A stretch of 15,843 nt of DNA from Acidimicrobiia bacterium (GCA_025929005.1 JAICND010000004.1:1-15843); one strand, 5' to 3'. Shown: positions 6,947 to 14,538, counted from the first letter of the stretch. Notes: generated by a model from the letters alone, not told the origin. Numbers and translations are program-made.

Positions 6947-8201
6947 CTAGGGCGGGGGGCGGCCGCTCGTGGTGTACTGCAATCCGAGCGGGCTTGTCCA
7001 TAGATGATCGCCATCGGGTAAGGGCTTGTGTTGCCACCCCGCCCCATGCCGCACCCAGTGGTCGTGTCGACACAAGGGAACCAAGTTGTCGGTCTTGGTT
7101 TCCTTCACCTCGACCCAGCGCTGGCGGTGGTCAAGGTCGCACTGGCGAGCTGGCATCCGACAGCCGGGAAAGATGCAACGAGGGTTCCGGTTCTCCACCT
7201 GGCGCCGTTGCGAAGCGAGCGGCCGGCGTCGAATGGTTCCGTCGCTGACGATTCCTCCACCCGGGCGATCCGTAACCACGTATCGCCAGTGAGCCTCGGG
7301 CTGACTTTCGGCCACCTGGCGGGCGATGTCGGCAATGACAGGACCGTATCCGCCAAGTTCACCGGGATCGTCCGCCAGATCGGCGAGCGTGGCCAGGTCG
7401 ACATGAATGTCAACCAGACCTTTGCCCCTGGCACCGTTCGCCAGTGGATGTCCGGCGAGCAGGTCCAAGAAGATATCTGCGCGTAGTTGATCGATTGTGC
7501 GATTGTCGTCTTCGCTTCGAATGAAGCCCTTGGCTAGAGATGTGATGTAGTTCATGGCCGCCTGCACGCGCTCGGGTGCCAAGTCAAGACCCATAGCGAT
7601 GCGGTGCCGTCGAGGTCGGGTTGAGCGACGACTCGCCGGTCGGAGACCAAGCTCTCGTACGTACGCTGGGCCTCGTCGGGATCGACTTTGATGCAAACCT
7701 TCCGTAGCAATGCCTGGAGCTGTCCTCCGGTTAGACGGCGGGCCTCTCCGAGGTCTGCTCGATGACCTTTTGACGCAGTTCATCCGGCAGGTGGGCAGTG
7801 CCGTACCCGAAAACTCTTGCCTTTCGGAGGTCGATCTCCCCGCCGCGCAGTGAAGACCCGAGCAGCGGAGTCCGTTCAAAGAGGTCGATGGCCGTTCCCA
7901 GCTCGATTTCGGCCGCTCGACGAGTCAGACGAAGTGCAGCCCTCAGTTCAGAAACGACAAACGCAAAGTGTTCGCCCAGATCCTCGCCCTGGTCGTGCTC
8001 CCAGACGGCCACCATGTCTGAGTACATCTCGGCCTGGTAGAACGACACCATCCTCTGGTGCGCCTGCATCAAATGGACCCGGTCGGCTGGCATGAGGTCG
8101 CACTTGGAAATTGTGGCCAAGAAGGCCGCCATCTCTGGCCCGGGTTTCAGTTCCGCCAAGTGCCCGATAGCCTCGGAGCCGAATTCCCCACTCGAACTCA
8201 T
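6947..8201 (-). pseudogene. DUF222 / HNH endonuclease (13E12 repeat family-like), two frameshifts
   Basis: The gene encodes a ~418-residue protein: an N-terminal DUF222 domain (MSSSGEFGSEAIGHLAELKP to ~260) and a C-terminal HNH nuclease domain. The HNH part has CIFPGC, then CDLDHRQRW, DNLVPLC and RHDHW, i.e. the zinc cysteines and the H-N-H residues. Reading is split over three frames. One base is missing near 7737-7745, after QKVIEQTSE and before ARRLTGGQLQ. Another is missing near 7592-7598, after LDGTASL and before GLDLAPERV. Either the gene is dead or the sequence has deletion errors, since protein similarity is intact on both sides. No Shine-Dalgarno precedes ATG 8201; the -10 and LexA box described separately point to a leaderless, SOS-controlled transcript. 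Such proteins are linked with DNA damage and mobile loci in actinobacteria. Confidence 0.85.
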
Positions 8202-8213
8202 GTTCGAATCATA
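8192..8213 (-). promoter_or_regulatory. LexA (SOS) box overlapping start codon, with adjacent -10 TATGAT
   Basis: TCGAAC (8192-8197), spacer TCAT, GTTCGA (8202-8207) is a perfect dyad equal to the mycobacterial/actinobacterial SOS box TCGAAC-N4-GTTCGA. Its spacer contains the start codon (8201-8199, minus) of the DUF222/HNH gene. Directly upstream on the minus strand is TATGAT (8213-8208), 6 nt before the ATG, so transcription would start at or next to the A of the ATG (leaderless). A weak -35 candidate, TAGTTA (8236-8231), sits 17 nt upstream. LexA bound here would cover the start point. Confidence 0.8.
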
Positions 8214-8367
8214 CCGAAGACCTGTGACAATAACTACCTCCCTGCCCGGGAATTTCTGAAGAATGTTTGTCTGGGCAATCTCTCTTCTGAGTCATAGTTA
8301 GCCGGCAGGTATTTGACTTCTATGGCATGATGAGCGAAGCGAGTTATCCGACAGGAGGCAGGATCAA

Positions 8368-8763
8368 ATGGCGATGTCAGCCGAGCACAAAGCGGCCCTC
8401 GTCCAGGGTCGCAAGGAAGCCAAGGCGATTAAGTCATATCTCGAAGCATTAGCTGCCCGGAAACCGGGGCGACCAGTCACTAAAGACAGCGTTGAAAAGA
8501 AGCTGGCGTCGATAGACGCCCGCTTGAAAGAGGAGCGGGATCCATTAAGAAGGGTTGATCTCCATCAGAGTCGGATCGAGGCCGAGGGATCCCTGACTTC
8601 GCTGTCTGACACGAGCGATATTGATTCTTTGGAGAAGGAATTCACCAAAGTGGCCAAGGCCTACGCCGACCGGAAGGGGATCTCCTACGCCGCCTGGCGT
8701 GGTGCGGGAGTACCAGCGGCAACGCTCAAAAAGGCTGGCATAGCCCGTACTCGCCGGGGTTAA
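8368..8763 (+). CDS. Conserved actinobacterial hypothetical protein (131 aa)
   Basis: AGGAGG lies 9 nt before the ATG, giving a firm start. The product is rich in Lys, Glu and Ala: a charged N-terminal helix (AEHKAALVQGRKEAKAIKSY), a linker (RKPGRPVTKDSVEKK) and a predicted coiled region (LASIDARLKEERDPLRRVDL). The C-terminus (AKAYADRKGISYAAWRGAGV, then AATLKKAG) resembles a small helical module I recall from actinobacterial hypothetical proteins. No catalytic motif, signal peptide or membrane segment is visible. The basic linker and helical tail would suit a nucleic-acid-associated protein, but that is inference. Its stop codon abuts the stop of the convergent zincin gene. Confidence 0.75.
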   Translation: MAMSAEHKAALVQGRKEAKAIKSYLEALAARKPGRPVTKDSVEKKLASIDARLKEERDPLRRVDLHQSRIEAEGSLTSLSDTSDIDSLEKEFTKVAKAYADRKGISYAAWRGAGVPAATLKKAGIARTRRG

Positions 8764-9114
8764 TCAATCCCAACCAAGTTCGTGTAGGCGGGCGTCATCG
8801 ATGCCCAAGTAGTGGCCGATTTCATGCAAGACAGTTCGCCTTATCTCCTCGGCTAATTCCCTCTCGTCCAGACCTAGTTCTAGGTGGGGTTGTCTAAAAA
8901 TCGTGATTTGGTCAGGGCCCACCCCCCAGTAATCGGCCGAGCGATCGCGCAGCGAAACCCCCTCATAAATCCCGAGCAATTCGCCATTTGGATCCTGGTC
9001 GGGAGACGGTCGCTCTTTGACGACGATTACGAGGTTGTCTACCCGGTCTAGGACCCAATCCGGCAGGCTCTCGATCACTTGATCCACCTCAAGCTCGAAG
9101 CGTTTGCGGTTCAC
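8764..9114 (-). CDS. Minimal zincin metallopeptidase-family protein (PF06262-like)
   Basis: The protein contains HEIGHYLGIDD near its C-terminus, i.e. the HExxHxxGxxD zinc-binding signature with the catalytic Glu. The preceding strand-rich region (VDNLVIVVKERPSPDQ ... LLGIYEGVSL ... DQITIFRQPHLEL) matches the short, soluble 'possibl zinc metallo-peptidase' family of about 110-130 residues common in actinobacteria. GTG 9114 (VNRKRFELEVDQVIESLPDW) fits the family start best; TTG 9126 is the alternative, adding four residues. Neither has a strong ribosome binding site. Physiological substrate is unknown for the family. It is convergent with, and immediately next to, the 8368-8763 gene. Confidence 0.88.
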   Translation of the reverse strand: MNRKRFELEVDQVIESLPDWVLDRVDNLVIVVKERPSPDQDPNGELLGIYEGVSLRDRSADYWGVGPDQITIFRQPHLELGLDERELAEEIRRTVLHEIGHYLGIDDARLHELGWD

Positions 9115-9163
9115 GTGTCCATACAACCAGGTGGGCCGGTGTCATTAGCATTGCCCACTTCCC

Positions 9164-9235
9164 GGGCGCTTGGCTCAGCGGTAGAGCGCTGCCTTCACAC
9201 GGCAGAGGTCACTGGTTCGAACCCAGTAGCGCCCA
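9164..9235 (+). tRNA. tRNA-Val (anticodon CAC)
   Basis: Full cloverleaf: acceptor GGGCGCT (9164-9170) with AGCGCCC (9228-9234), discriminator A9235. The D arm is GCTC-AGCGGTA-GAGC. The anticodon stem is CTGCC/GGCAG with loop TTCACAC (anticodon CAC at 9196-9198). The T arm is ACTGG-TTCGAAC-CCAGT. The CCA end is not encoded. No duplicate of its 3' end was noticed in the window, so there is no sign of an integrated element here. Confidence 0.95.
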
Positions 9236-9336
9236 CAAGTCCCAAGGGGGTGGGCCATCGGTAACAACCGCATGTCTTCCTTTACGCTGCGCGGTACTAC
9301 CCCGTGTAGCGTCGGGAGCAACGAGGAGGCCAAGCT

Positions 9337-9768
9337 ATGTCGACCGCCGACCTTGGGCAGTTCATCGAGCAGTATCACCGTGCACTGGATGCGTTGGTCC
9401 AAGGAGACCCCGAGCCGGTGCAGCAGCTATTTTCGAGGAGGGACGACGTAACCCTTGCCAATCCCCTCGGTCCAGCTGTCCGGGGCTGGAGCCAGGTCGC
9501 GGAGGCGACCGCTCGGGCCGCTTCTCAGATCCGAGAGGGTGAGCCAGTGGCCTTCGAGATTATCTCGGAGTATGCGACCGAGGACTTGGCCTACAACCTT
9601 GAACTGGAAAAGGTTCGAGCGAAGACCGTTGTCACCGGCGAATTTGGCGACATCTCACTGCGGGTTACCACCATCTACCGACGAGAGGATGGTGAATGGA
9701 AGATCGTCCATCGTCACGCCGATCCAATATCCGCTCCCCGGCCCATCGAGTCGATTCTGCAGGACTAG
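9337..9768 (+). CDS. SnoaL/ketosteroid isomerase-like (NTF2-fold) protein
   Basis: GAGGAGG lies 7 nt before the ATG. The 143-residue product has the family layout: an N-terminal helix (FIEQYHRALDALVQGDPEPV), the phrase DDVTLANPLGPAVRGWSQV typical of SnoaL-like/DUF4440 proteins, then strands ending in TTIYRREDGEWKIVHRHADP. No signal peptide is present, so it is cytosolic, unlike the NTF2-like lipoprotein at 3850-4491. Members are small isomerases, hydrolases or stress proteins; the role here cannot be read. It lies just downstream of tRNA-Val and about 255 bases before the molybdenum hydroxylase operon. Confidence 0.87.
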   Translation: MSTADLGQFIEQYHRALDALVQGDPEPVQQLFSRRDDVTLANPLGPAVRGWSQVAEATARAASQIREGEPVAFEIISEYATEDLAYNLELEKVRAKTVVTGEFGDISLRVTTIYRREDGEWKIVHRHADPISAPRPIESILQD

Positions 9769-10023
9769 ACCTTTCAGCTAAGGAGCTCTCCTGAGGGCTT
9801 AATGATCATCCTCAACCGACAGCTAGATCCGCCAATCATTGCCGACTAGTCGGGCTCATATCCCCAGGTCGGAGCGCCAACGCTCGCCGGTCTACCCGTG
9901 GCCCGGGTAACGAGCACGTTGGATGGCTCCCTGGCGCGTGCGCAGCGATGAACGCGTGTGGGGCGAGCTGGCAGATGCCAAAATGCGCCAGGTGACGGTC
10001 ATGGCGAGCGGTGGACCGCGACT

Positions 10024-10845
10024 TTGAAGCCACCACCGTTCGAGTACCACCGGCCTGAAACCCTGGACGAGGCGCTGGCAATCATGGCCGAGCACGGGGA
10101 TCAGGCGATGCCCCTGGCCGGTGGTCAAAGCTTGATTCCACTCCTGGCGATGCGACTTGTTCGGCCGGGCCGCATCGTGGACCTAAGCCGGGTTGGCGAG
10201 TTGCAGCAGGTATCCGTAGCAGAAGGGCGCGTGAGCATCGGCGCCATGGCACGCCAACGCGACATCGAGCACGACCCCCGCATGCCCGGATTGGTGAGAG
10301 TCGCCGTCCCGCACATCGGGCATTTTCAGATCCGGAACCGTGGGACTGTGGGCGGGTCTTTGTCCCACATGGACCCGGCCGCGGAGTGGCCCGCCATTGC
10401 GCTCGCACTCGACGCAGTCATGGTCGCGGCATCGGTCCGTGGTCGGCGGGATATCACCGCAGACGCCTTCATGATCGGCCCACAGATGACCAGCTTGGAA
10501 CCGGAAGAGCTCCTGGTCGAGGTGGTCCTCCCCATGCGAACCGAAGGCTTCGGCTTCGCTGAAGTCACCCGGAGGGGCCTCGGCGACTTCGCGCTCGCAG
10601 GAGCGGCATGTCAGGACAAAGCGGTCGTTGTCTTTGGGGTGGGCCTCAGGCCCCAAAGGCTGAGGGTGGTGGAGGACTTCCTGAACAGGGGCGGTGGGAC
10701 CCGTGCCGAGATCTCGGCGGTGGCCGCATCGGAGATCCAGGCGACGGACGCCATTCACACCTCCTCTCACTACCGCCGGGTGGTCGCCGCGGCTCTCGTG
10801 GGCGCCGTCATCGAGGAGTCGCAGGCCCGCGGAGGCGTCGCTTGA
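10024..10845 (+). CDS. Molybdenum hydroxylase medium (FAD-binding) subunit, CoxM/XdhB-like
   Basis: This subunit passes electrons from the 2Fe-2S centres to FAD in xanthine/CO dehydrogenase-family enzymes. FAD-binding motifs are AGGQSLIPLL (~32-41) and RGTVGGSLSHMDPAAEW (~106-122), with the CO-dehydrogenase flavoprotein C-terminal domain after ~170. TTG 10024 gives MKPPPFEYHRPETL, the usual family start, and a 273-residue protein; GTG 9958 would add 22 unrelated residues. A weak GTGGA site precedes TTG. It is the first gene of an M-S-L operon and overlaps the next gene by 4 nt (TTGA), which suggests translational coupling. Confidence 0.92.
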   Translation: MKPPPFEYHRPETLDEALAIMAEHGDQAMPLAGGQSLIPLLAMRLVRPGRIVDLSRVGELQQVSVAEGRVSIGAMARQRDIEHDPRMPGLVRVAVPHIGHFQIRNRGTVGGSLSHMDPAAEWPAIALALDAVMVAASVRGRRDITADAFMIGPQMTSLEPEELLVEVVLPMRTEGFGFAEVTRRGLGDFALAGAACQDKAVVVFGVGLRPQRLRVVEDFLNRGGGTRAEISAVAASEIQATDAIHTSSHYRRVVAAALVGAVIEESQARGGVA

Positions 10846-11294
10846 TAGTGACCATGACCGTCAACGGAAGCCGATGGTCGGGCGATGTGCCTGCCCGCCA
10901 AACGCTCTGCGATTTCCTGCGAGATGAGCTCGAACTCACCGGTACCCATGTGGGCTGCGAGCAGGGTGCCTGCGGCGCCTGCACGATACTCGGCGACGGG
11001 GAGGCGGTCCGATCCTGCCTGATGCTCGCCGTCCAGGCGGACGGCATGGAACTGACGACGATCGAGGGGATGGGAGAGCCCGGAAACCTTTCGACCTTGC
11101 AGGCGGCGTTCCTCCGACATCGCGCGTTCCAGTGCGGCTTCTGCACGCCCGGCTTCCTGGCCTCGGCCGCCGAGATTCTGGGTTCCGGACGTCGCTACAG
11201 CCGCCGAGAGCTCAGGGACATGCTCTCGGGAAATGTTTGCCGTTGCACCGGATACGAGCCGATCGTTGAGGCGGTGTTCGAGTGCCAGAGGTAG
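10842..11294 (+). CDS. Molybdenum hydroxylase small (2Fe-2S) subunit, CoxS-like
   Basis: The 150-residue protein carries two 2Fe-2S clusters. Plant-type ferredoxin ligands are C39, C44, C47 and C59 (CEQGACGACTI ... RSCL). The second, helical cluster has C98 and C101 (CGFC) and C133 and C135 (CRC). Three in-frame starts are possible. TTG 10842 is chosen because GGAGG lies 6 nt upstream, it gives the 4-nt TTGA overlap with the preceding stop, and it leaves the family-like N-terminus MIVTMTVNG. GTG 10848 and ATG 10854 are the alternatives. It hands electrons from the molybdenum centre of the large subunit to FAD in the medium subunit. It overlaps the large-subunit gene by 13 nt. Confidence 0.95.
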   Translation: MIVTMTVNGSRWSGDVPARQTLCDFLRDELELTGTHVGCEQGACGACTILGDGEAVRSCLMLAVQADGMELTTIEGMGEPGNLSTLQAAFLRHRAFQCGFCTPGFLASAAEILGSGRRYSRRELRDMLSGNVCRCTGYEPIVEAVFECQR

Positions 11295-13396
11295 GTACCG
11301 ATAACCGCGAGCTTCTCGTCACGGGGCGGGGAAGGTTCATCGCAGACATCGCGCCCGACGACTGCGTCGATGTGTGCTTCGTCCGCTCACCGTTGCCCCA
11401 CGCGGTGATCAGGTCCGTCCGTCTCAGCTCCAGTCAGGCGACGTGGGGGGCGGAGCTCGGTCTCCAACCTCTCAGCCTCGAGGCCGGCGCGATGGTCACC
11501 ACGCTATGGCATCCGATGCCGACCGAGCGGGTGCGCTACGTCGGCGAGCCGGTCGCCATGTCCTGGGGAGCATCGCGCTACGAAGCTGAGGACCTCGCCG
11601 AGGCGATTTCCGTTGACTACGCGGCGTTGCCGCCGGGGACGCCCCTCCACGACGAGGCACCTGACGACGTGCTGTTCTCCCGCTCCTTCGACTCTGGCGG
11701 GGTAGATGAGGCGATGGCTCAAGCGCACTTGGTGGTAGAGCGCACGTTCAAGGCCGCTCGCCAGTCGGCGCTACCGCTCGAGGGCCGAGGGGTCGTGGCC
11801 GATCACGACGAGACCTCGGGCGTTACGACCCTGTGGACATCAACGCAGCTTCCGCACCTCGTACGGCGCGGCGTGGCGCATGCCCTGGGGGCCCCCGAGT
11901 CCTCGGTGCGGGTCATGGTCCCGCACGTGGGCGGTGGCTTTGGCCTGAAGGCAACCCTCTACGTCGAGGAGATCGCCCTCGCAGCGCTGGCGCGTCGCCT
12001 TGGCACGCCGGTGCGCTGGATCGAGGACCGAACGGAGAACCTTCTCGCGGGAACTCATGGGCACGACACTCGCGTTTCGCTGCGGGTCGCGGTGGGTGTC
12101 GACGGTCGCGTGCACGCCATCGACGCAGACGTCCTGGCCGATGTGGGTGCCTACTCGGTGTGGCCCGGGACGGCTGTGATCGAACCAGCCATCGCCGCGT
12201 TCTCGCTCTTCGGCCCTTACGCGTTGGAGGCGGTCCGGTTCCGTGCCCGGGCTGCCGCCAGCAGCCGTTCTCCGGTTGGCCCATGTCGGGGGATCGGCCA
12301 CAACGCCGCGGTCTTCGCGACCGAACGAGTGATGGACGTCGTTGCGGCCGAGCTCGGGATCGACCCGCTCGAGGTGAGGCGGCGCAACGCCGTGCGGGAC
12401 TTCCCGTGGACGAGTCCCACCGGCAGGGAGCTCGACTCCGGTGACTATCTGGCTTTGATAAGGCGACTGGAGGAGGCATCGAATTACCAGGGTCTACTTC
12501 GGGAGCAGGCCCAGGCAAGGTCCGAGGGACGGCTAGTCGGCATTGGGGTTTCGCTGTTCAACGAGATCACTGCCAGCGGCTCCGCGGATTACCGTCGCCG
12601 CGGGGTCACATCGGTTCCTGGCACGGACGCGGCGCGCGTCGTCGTGACGGCCGAGGGCCGCGTCGAGATCTACACGAGCGCCGCCGACGCTGGACAGGGC
12701 CACGCCGAAACCTACCGGACCCTGGCGGAGCGAGAATTGGGTCTGCGGCCGGAGGAAGTCGACGTGATCGAAGGGGACACAGCACTCTGCCCGGAGGGCA
12801 GCGGGACATTCATCTCGCGCGGGGCGGTCGGTGTCATGGAGAGCGTCGTGGAGGCCCTGCGCAAGGCAGCCAAGGAGGATTTCGAGCCCGGTACGGACGT
12901 CACACATGTCCACGATCCGTCGCAGGTGTACCCGTCTGGTGCACATCTCGCGGTGGTCGAAGTCGACCCAGTCGGCCATGTTCCCCATGTGGTGCGTTAC
13001 GTCGCGATCGAGGACTGCGGAAGAATGCTCGATCGCGACCTCGTGGAGGGTCAGGTGCGTGGCGGCATTGCGATGGGGATAGGCGAGATGCTCTTGGAGG
13101 AGCACACCTACTCAGAAGACGGTCAGCTCCTGACGTCATCGCTCCGGCACTATCTGCCTCCACTAGCGCCCGATGTCCCCGCCGTCGAGATCCACCACCT
13201 GGAGTCGCTGAGTCCGATTACGGCACTGGGCAGCAAGGGAGTCGGCGAGGCCGGAACCATCGGCGCCTTTGGTGCGATCGCCAACGCCGTCGTAGACGCG
13301 GTGGGTCCACTCGGAGCGGAACTCACCGAGCTCCCGTACTCACCGGAGCGGATTCTCGGTGCCGTCCGGGGTGAGCCACCTCGGGTAGCCAGCTAG
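11282..13396 (+). CDS. Molybdenum hydroxylase large (molybdopterin-binding) subunit, CoxL/XdhA-like, atypical
   Basis: This 704-residue protein would hold the molybdenum cofactor and oxidise the substrate. Seen: N-terminal TGRGRFIADI, molybdopterin motif VGGGFGLK, dimethyl/GQG-type loop AGQGHAETYRTL, and the catalytic glutamate in GSKGVGEAG (E656). The active-site loop, AYRGAGR in form II and AYxCSFR in true CO dehydrogenase (form I), reads PCRGIGH (334-340). A true CO dehydrogenase is therefore unlikely; a related hydroxylase is more probable. Between SRGAVG (~515) and YPSGAH the protein is about 50 residues shorter than usual relatives, including the stretch that normally follows ALRKAA. 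GTG 11282 overlaps the small-subunit gene. No cofactor-insertion gene (coxD/F-like) follows. Confidence 0.9.
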   Translation: MPEVGTDNRELLVTGRGRFIADIAPDDCVDVCFVRSPLPHAVIRSVRLSSSQATWGAELGLQPLSLEAGAMVTTLWHPMPTERVRYVGEPVAMSWGASRYEAEDLAEAISVDYAALPPGTPLHDEAPDDVLFSRSFDSGGVDEAMAQAHLVVERTFKAARQSALPLEGRGVVADHDETSGVTTLWTSTQLPHLVRRGVAHALGAPESSVRVMVPHVGGGFGLKATLYVEEIALAALARRLGTPVRWIEDRTENLLAGTHGHDTRVSLRVAVGVDGRVHAIDADVLADVGAYSVWPGTAVIEPAIAAFSLFGPYALEAVRFRARAAASSRSPVGPCRGIGHNAAVFATERVMDVVAAELGIDPLEVRRRNAVRDFPWTSPTGRELDSGDYLALIRRLEEASNYQGLLREQAQARSEGRLVGIGVSLFNEITASGSADYRRRGVTSVPGTDAARVVVTAEGRVEIYTSAADAGQGHAETYRTLAERELGLRPEEVDVIEGDTALCPEGSGTFISRGAVGVMESVVEALRKAAKEDFEPGTDVTHVHDPSQVYPSGAHLAVVEVDPVGHVPHVVRYVAIEDCGRMLDRDLVEGQVRGGIAMGIGEMLLEEHTYSEDGQLLTSSLRHYLPPLAPDVPAVEIHHLESLSPITALGSKGVGEAGTIGAFGAIANAVVDAVGPLGAELTELPYSPERILGAVRGEPPRVAS

Positions 13397-13409
13397 CAGA
13401 TCCGCGGGC

Positions 13410-13793
13410 TCACGCTTCTGCCCGGGAACTCACATCCTCACGCCCACGATGCAGATGTTCCTGGGCCAAGCCGACCGTGTCGAAGTCGGGAAGCAGTTTG
13501 CCCACCCCCATGATTTTGATCAGCTGGCTTGTGGCGTTTTGTGGGGCTATGACAGCGATGCCGCCAGCGAAGACTTGGTGGGCCTTGATCAGGGAACGAA
13601 AGCCAGTCGTGTCGACGAATTCGAGTGCAGCACAGTCAAAAAGCAGATGACTCATACCTTGATCGCTCAGATAGTTGACCTGTGCATCCACCGCAGCGGC
13701 ACTAGCGATGTCCAGGTTGCCGCTGAGGATGACGAGCCCACAACAGTCCAATTGATGTGATGTCGCTTCCAAGTCGTTGAGGCTGACTTTCAT
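13410..13793 (-). CDS. STAS-domain protein (anti-anti-sigma factor-like)
   Basis: AGGAGGG lies 5 nt before the ATG at 13793, a strong site. The 127-residue product has the STAS fold order: LVILSGNLDIASAAAVDAQV (strand, turn, helix 1), HLLFDCAALEFVDTTGFRSL (strand and phospho-site loop), then IAVIAPQNATSQLIKIMGVG (strand, helix). In SpoIIAA the phosphorylated Ser follows Asp (D-S-S-G); here D-T-T-G suggests Thr could serve. It would bind an anti-sigma kinase and release a sigma factor, but no anti-sigma or sigma gene is adjacent. It converges with the molybdenum hydroxylase operon, 13 nt away. Confidence 0.88.
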   Translation of the reverse strand: MKVSLNDLEATSHQLDCCGLVILSGNLDIASAAAVDAQVNYLSDQGMSHLLFDCAALEFVDTTGFRSLIKAHQVFAGGIAVIAPQNATSQLIKIMGVGKLLPDFDTVGLAQEHLHRGREDVSSRAEA

Positions 13794-14011
13794 AAAACCC
13801 TCCTATGGCGGCCACCTTCCGGCGCTGGCGCACCGTTAAGTCATCGGTCGTCTCGCGGCACGGATTGAAGGGCGCTGTCGAGCGGTCGAACGGCATGTTG
13901 ATCAAAGTGGCAAGACCGAATGGCGCCGCGCCAACCGTGTACCCCCTCAGGGCCGGATCAAACCGACTCCCACCGCATCAAGCCTTCGACCGTACGAAGG
14001 TCAATCCTCTG

Positions 14012-14038
14012 AGCCGGCGTAGCGATCCCTCACCGGCT
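14012..14038 (-). terminator. Stem-loop downstream of globin gene, possible terminator
   Basis: AGCCGG (14012-14017) pairs with CCGGCT (14033-14038), 13 nt after the globin stop on the minus strand. A second perfect stem follows, CCTTCG (13983-13988) / CGAAGG (13995-14000). Neither has a U-rich tail, so factor-independent termination is only possible. The role is uncertain. Confidence 0.35.
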
Positions 14039-14050
14039 GGGCGCTATCGA

Positions 14051-14488
14051 TCAGGCAGGCGCCATGGTGCGAGATCCCTCGGTCACCTCGTCCTTGTGGG
14101 CGGCGAAAGCAGCCAGCACTTCTTCCTTCTCCTGGCCGGGAACACCAACAAAGTCGAGGGTCCGCCCCAACTCGGCTGCGACCTCGTCGAATTCCTCGGG
14201 AGTGATACGGAGAGGGCGATGAGCTTCCTCCAGGCCTATAGGTGTTAGCCCGGGCTGGGTTCCCTGGTATTCGAATGGTCCTCCGGCGACATTGCAGACC
14301 CACAGGGTCCGCATGAACTTCAAACCGGGCAACCTGTCGAGTTGCTGGGTGTGCCACTCCCTCAAAGCCGGATTCTTGGAAGCTTGACCGACCATGGGAT
14401 TCTTGACGATGGCGTCGCTGAAGTGGTCCACCACGGCGGCGATTGCGAAGACACCACCGAGCCTTTCGTAGAGACTCTTTACTGCCAT
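14051..14488 (-). CDS. Group 1 truncated hemoglobin-type protein
   Basis: The 145-residue protein starts MAVKSLYERLGGVFAIAAVV, the classic N-terminus of truncated hemoglobins, and has LKFMRTLWVCNVAGGPFEYQ and the proximal-His region GLEEAHRPLRITPEEFDEV (likely His90). Such globins bind O2 and NO; many detoxify NO. ATG 14488 is chosen for the GGAGGAGG site 7 nt upstream; the frame open further upstream (to 14836) is Cys/Ser-rich and not globin-like. Near B10 the sequence reads VVDHFSDAIV, with Phe where trHbN proteins often have Tyr, so O2/NO chemistry may differ. It diverges from the secreted-protein gene at 14621. Confidence 0.92.
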   Translation of the reverse strand: MAVKSLYERLGGVFAIAAVVDHFSDAIVKNPMVGQASKNPALREWHTQQLDRLPGLKFMRTLWVCNVAGGPFEYQGTQPGLTPIGLEEAHRPLRITPEEFDEVAAELGRTLDFVGVPGQEKEEVLAAFAAHKDEVTEGSRTMAPA

Positions 14489-14490
14489 GT

Positions 14491-14531
14491 GTACTCCTCC
14501 TCCTTGCTCAGCGCTGCGTGCCCAGGAGTAC
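14491..14531 (-). promoter_or_regulatory. Inverted repeat able to hide the globin ribosome binding site
   Basis: GTACTCCT (14491-14498) and AGGAGTAC (14524-14531) are perfect complements. In the globin mRNA the 3' arm covers part of the GGAGGAGG ribosome binding site just before the ATG, with a 25-nt loop. Folding would reduce translation. It may also be a chance repeat. Confidence 0.35.
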
Positions 14532-14538
14532 GCAGAGT

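Noticed and set aside
9228..9260. Hairpin GCCCAC/GTGGGC right after tRNA-Val as terminator or attachment site
   Set aside because: The left arm is part of the tRNA acceptor stem, no T tract follows, and no integrase or duplicate tRNA end is present.
9785..9800. AGGAGCTCTCCT near the end of the SnoaL-like gene as a terminator
   Set aside because: The loop would be only 2 nt and no T tract follows.
11833..12518. Long Arg/Gly-rich frames inside the molybdenum hydroxylase large subunit
   Set aside because: Typical shadows of GC-rich coding DNA, without ribosome binding sites or family motifs.
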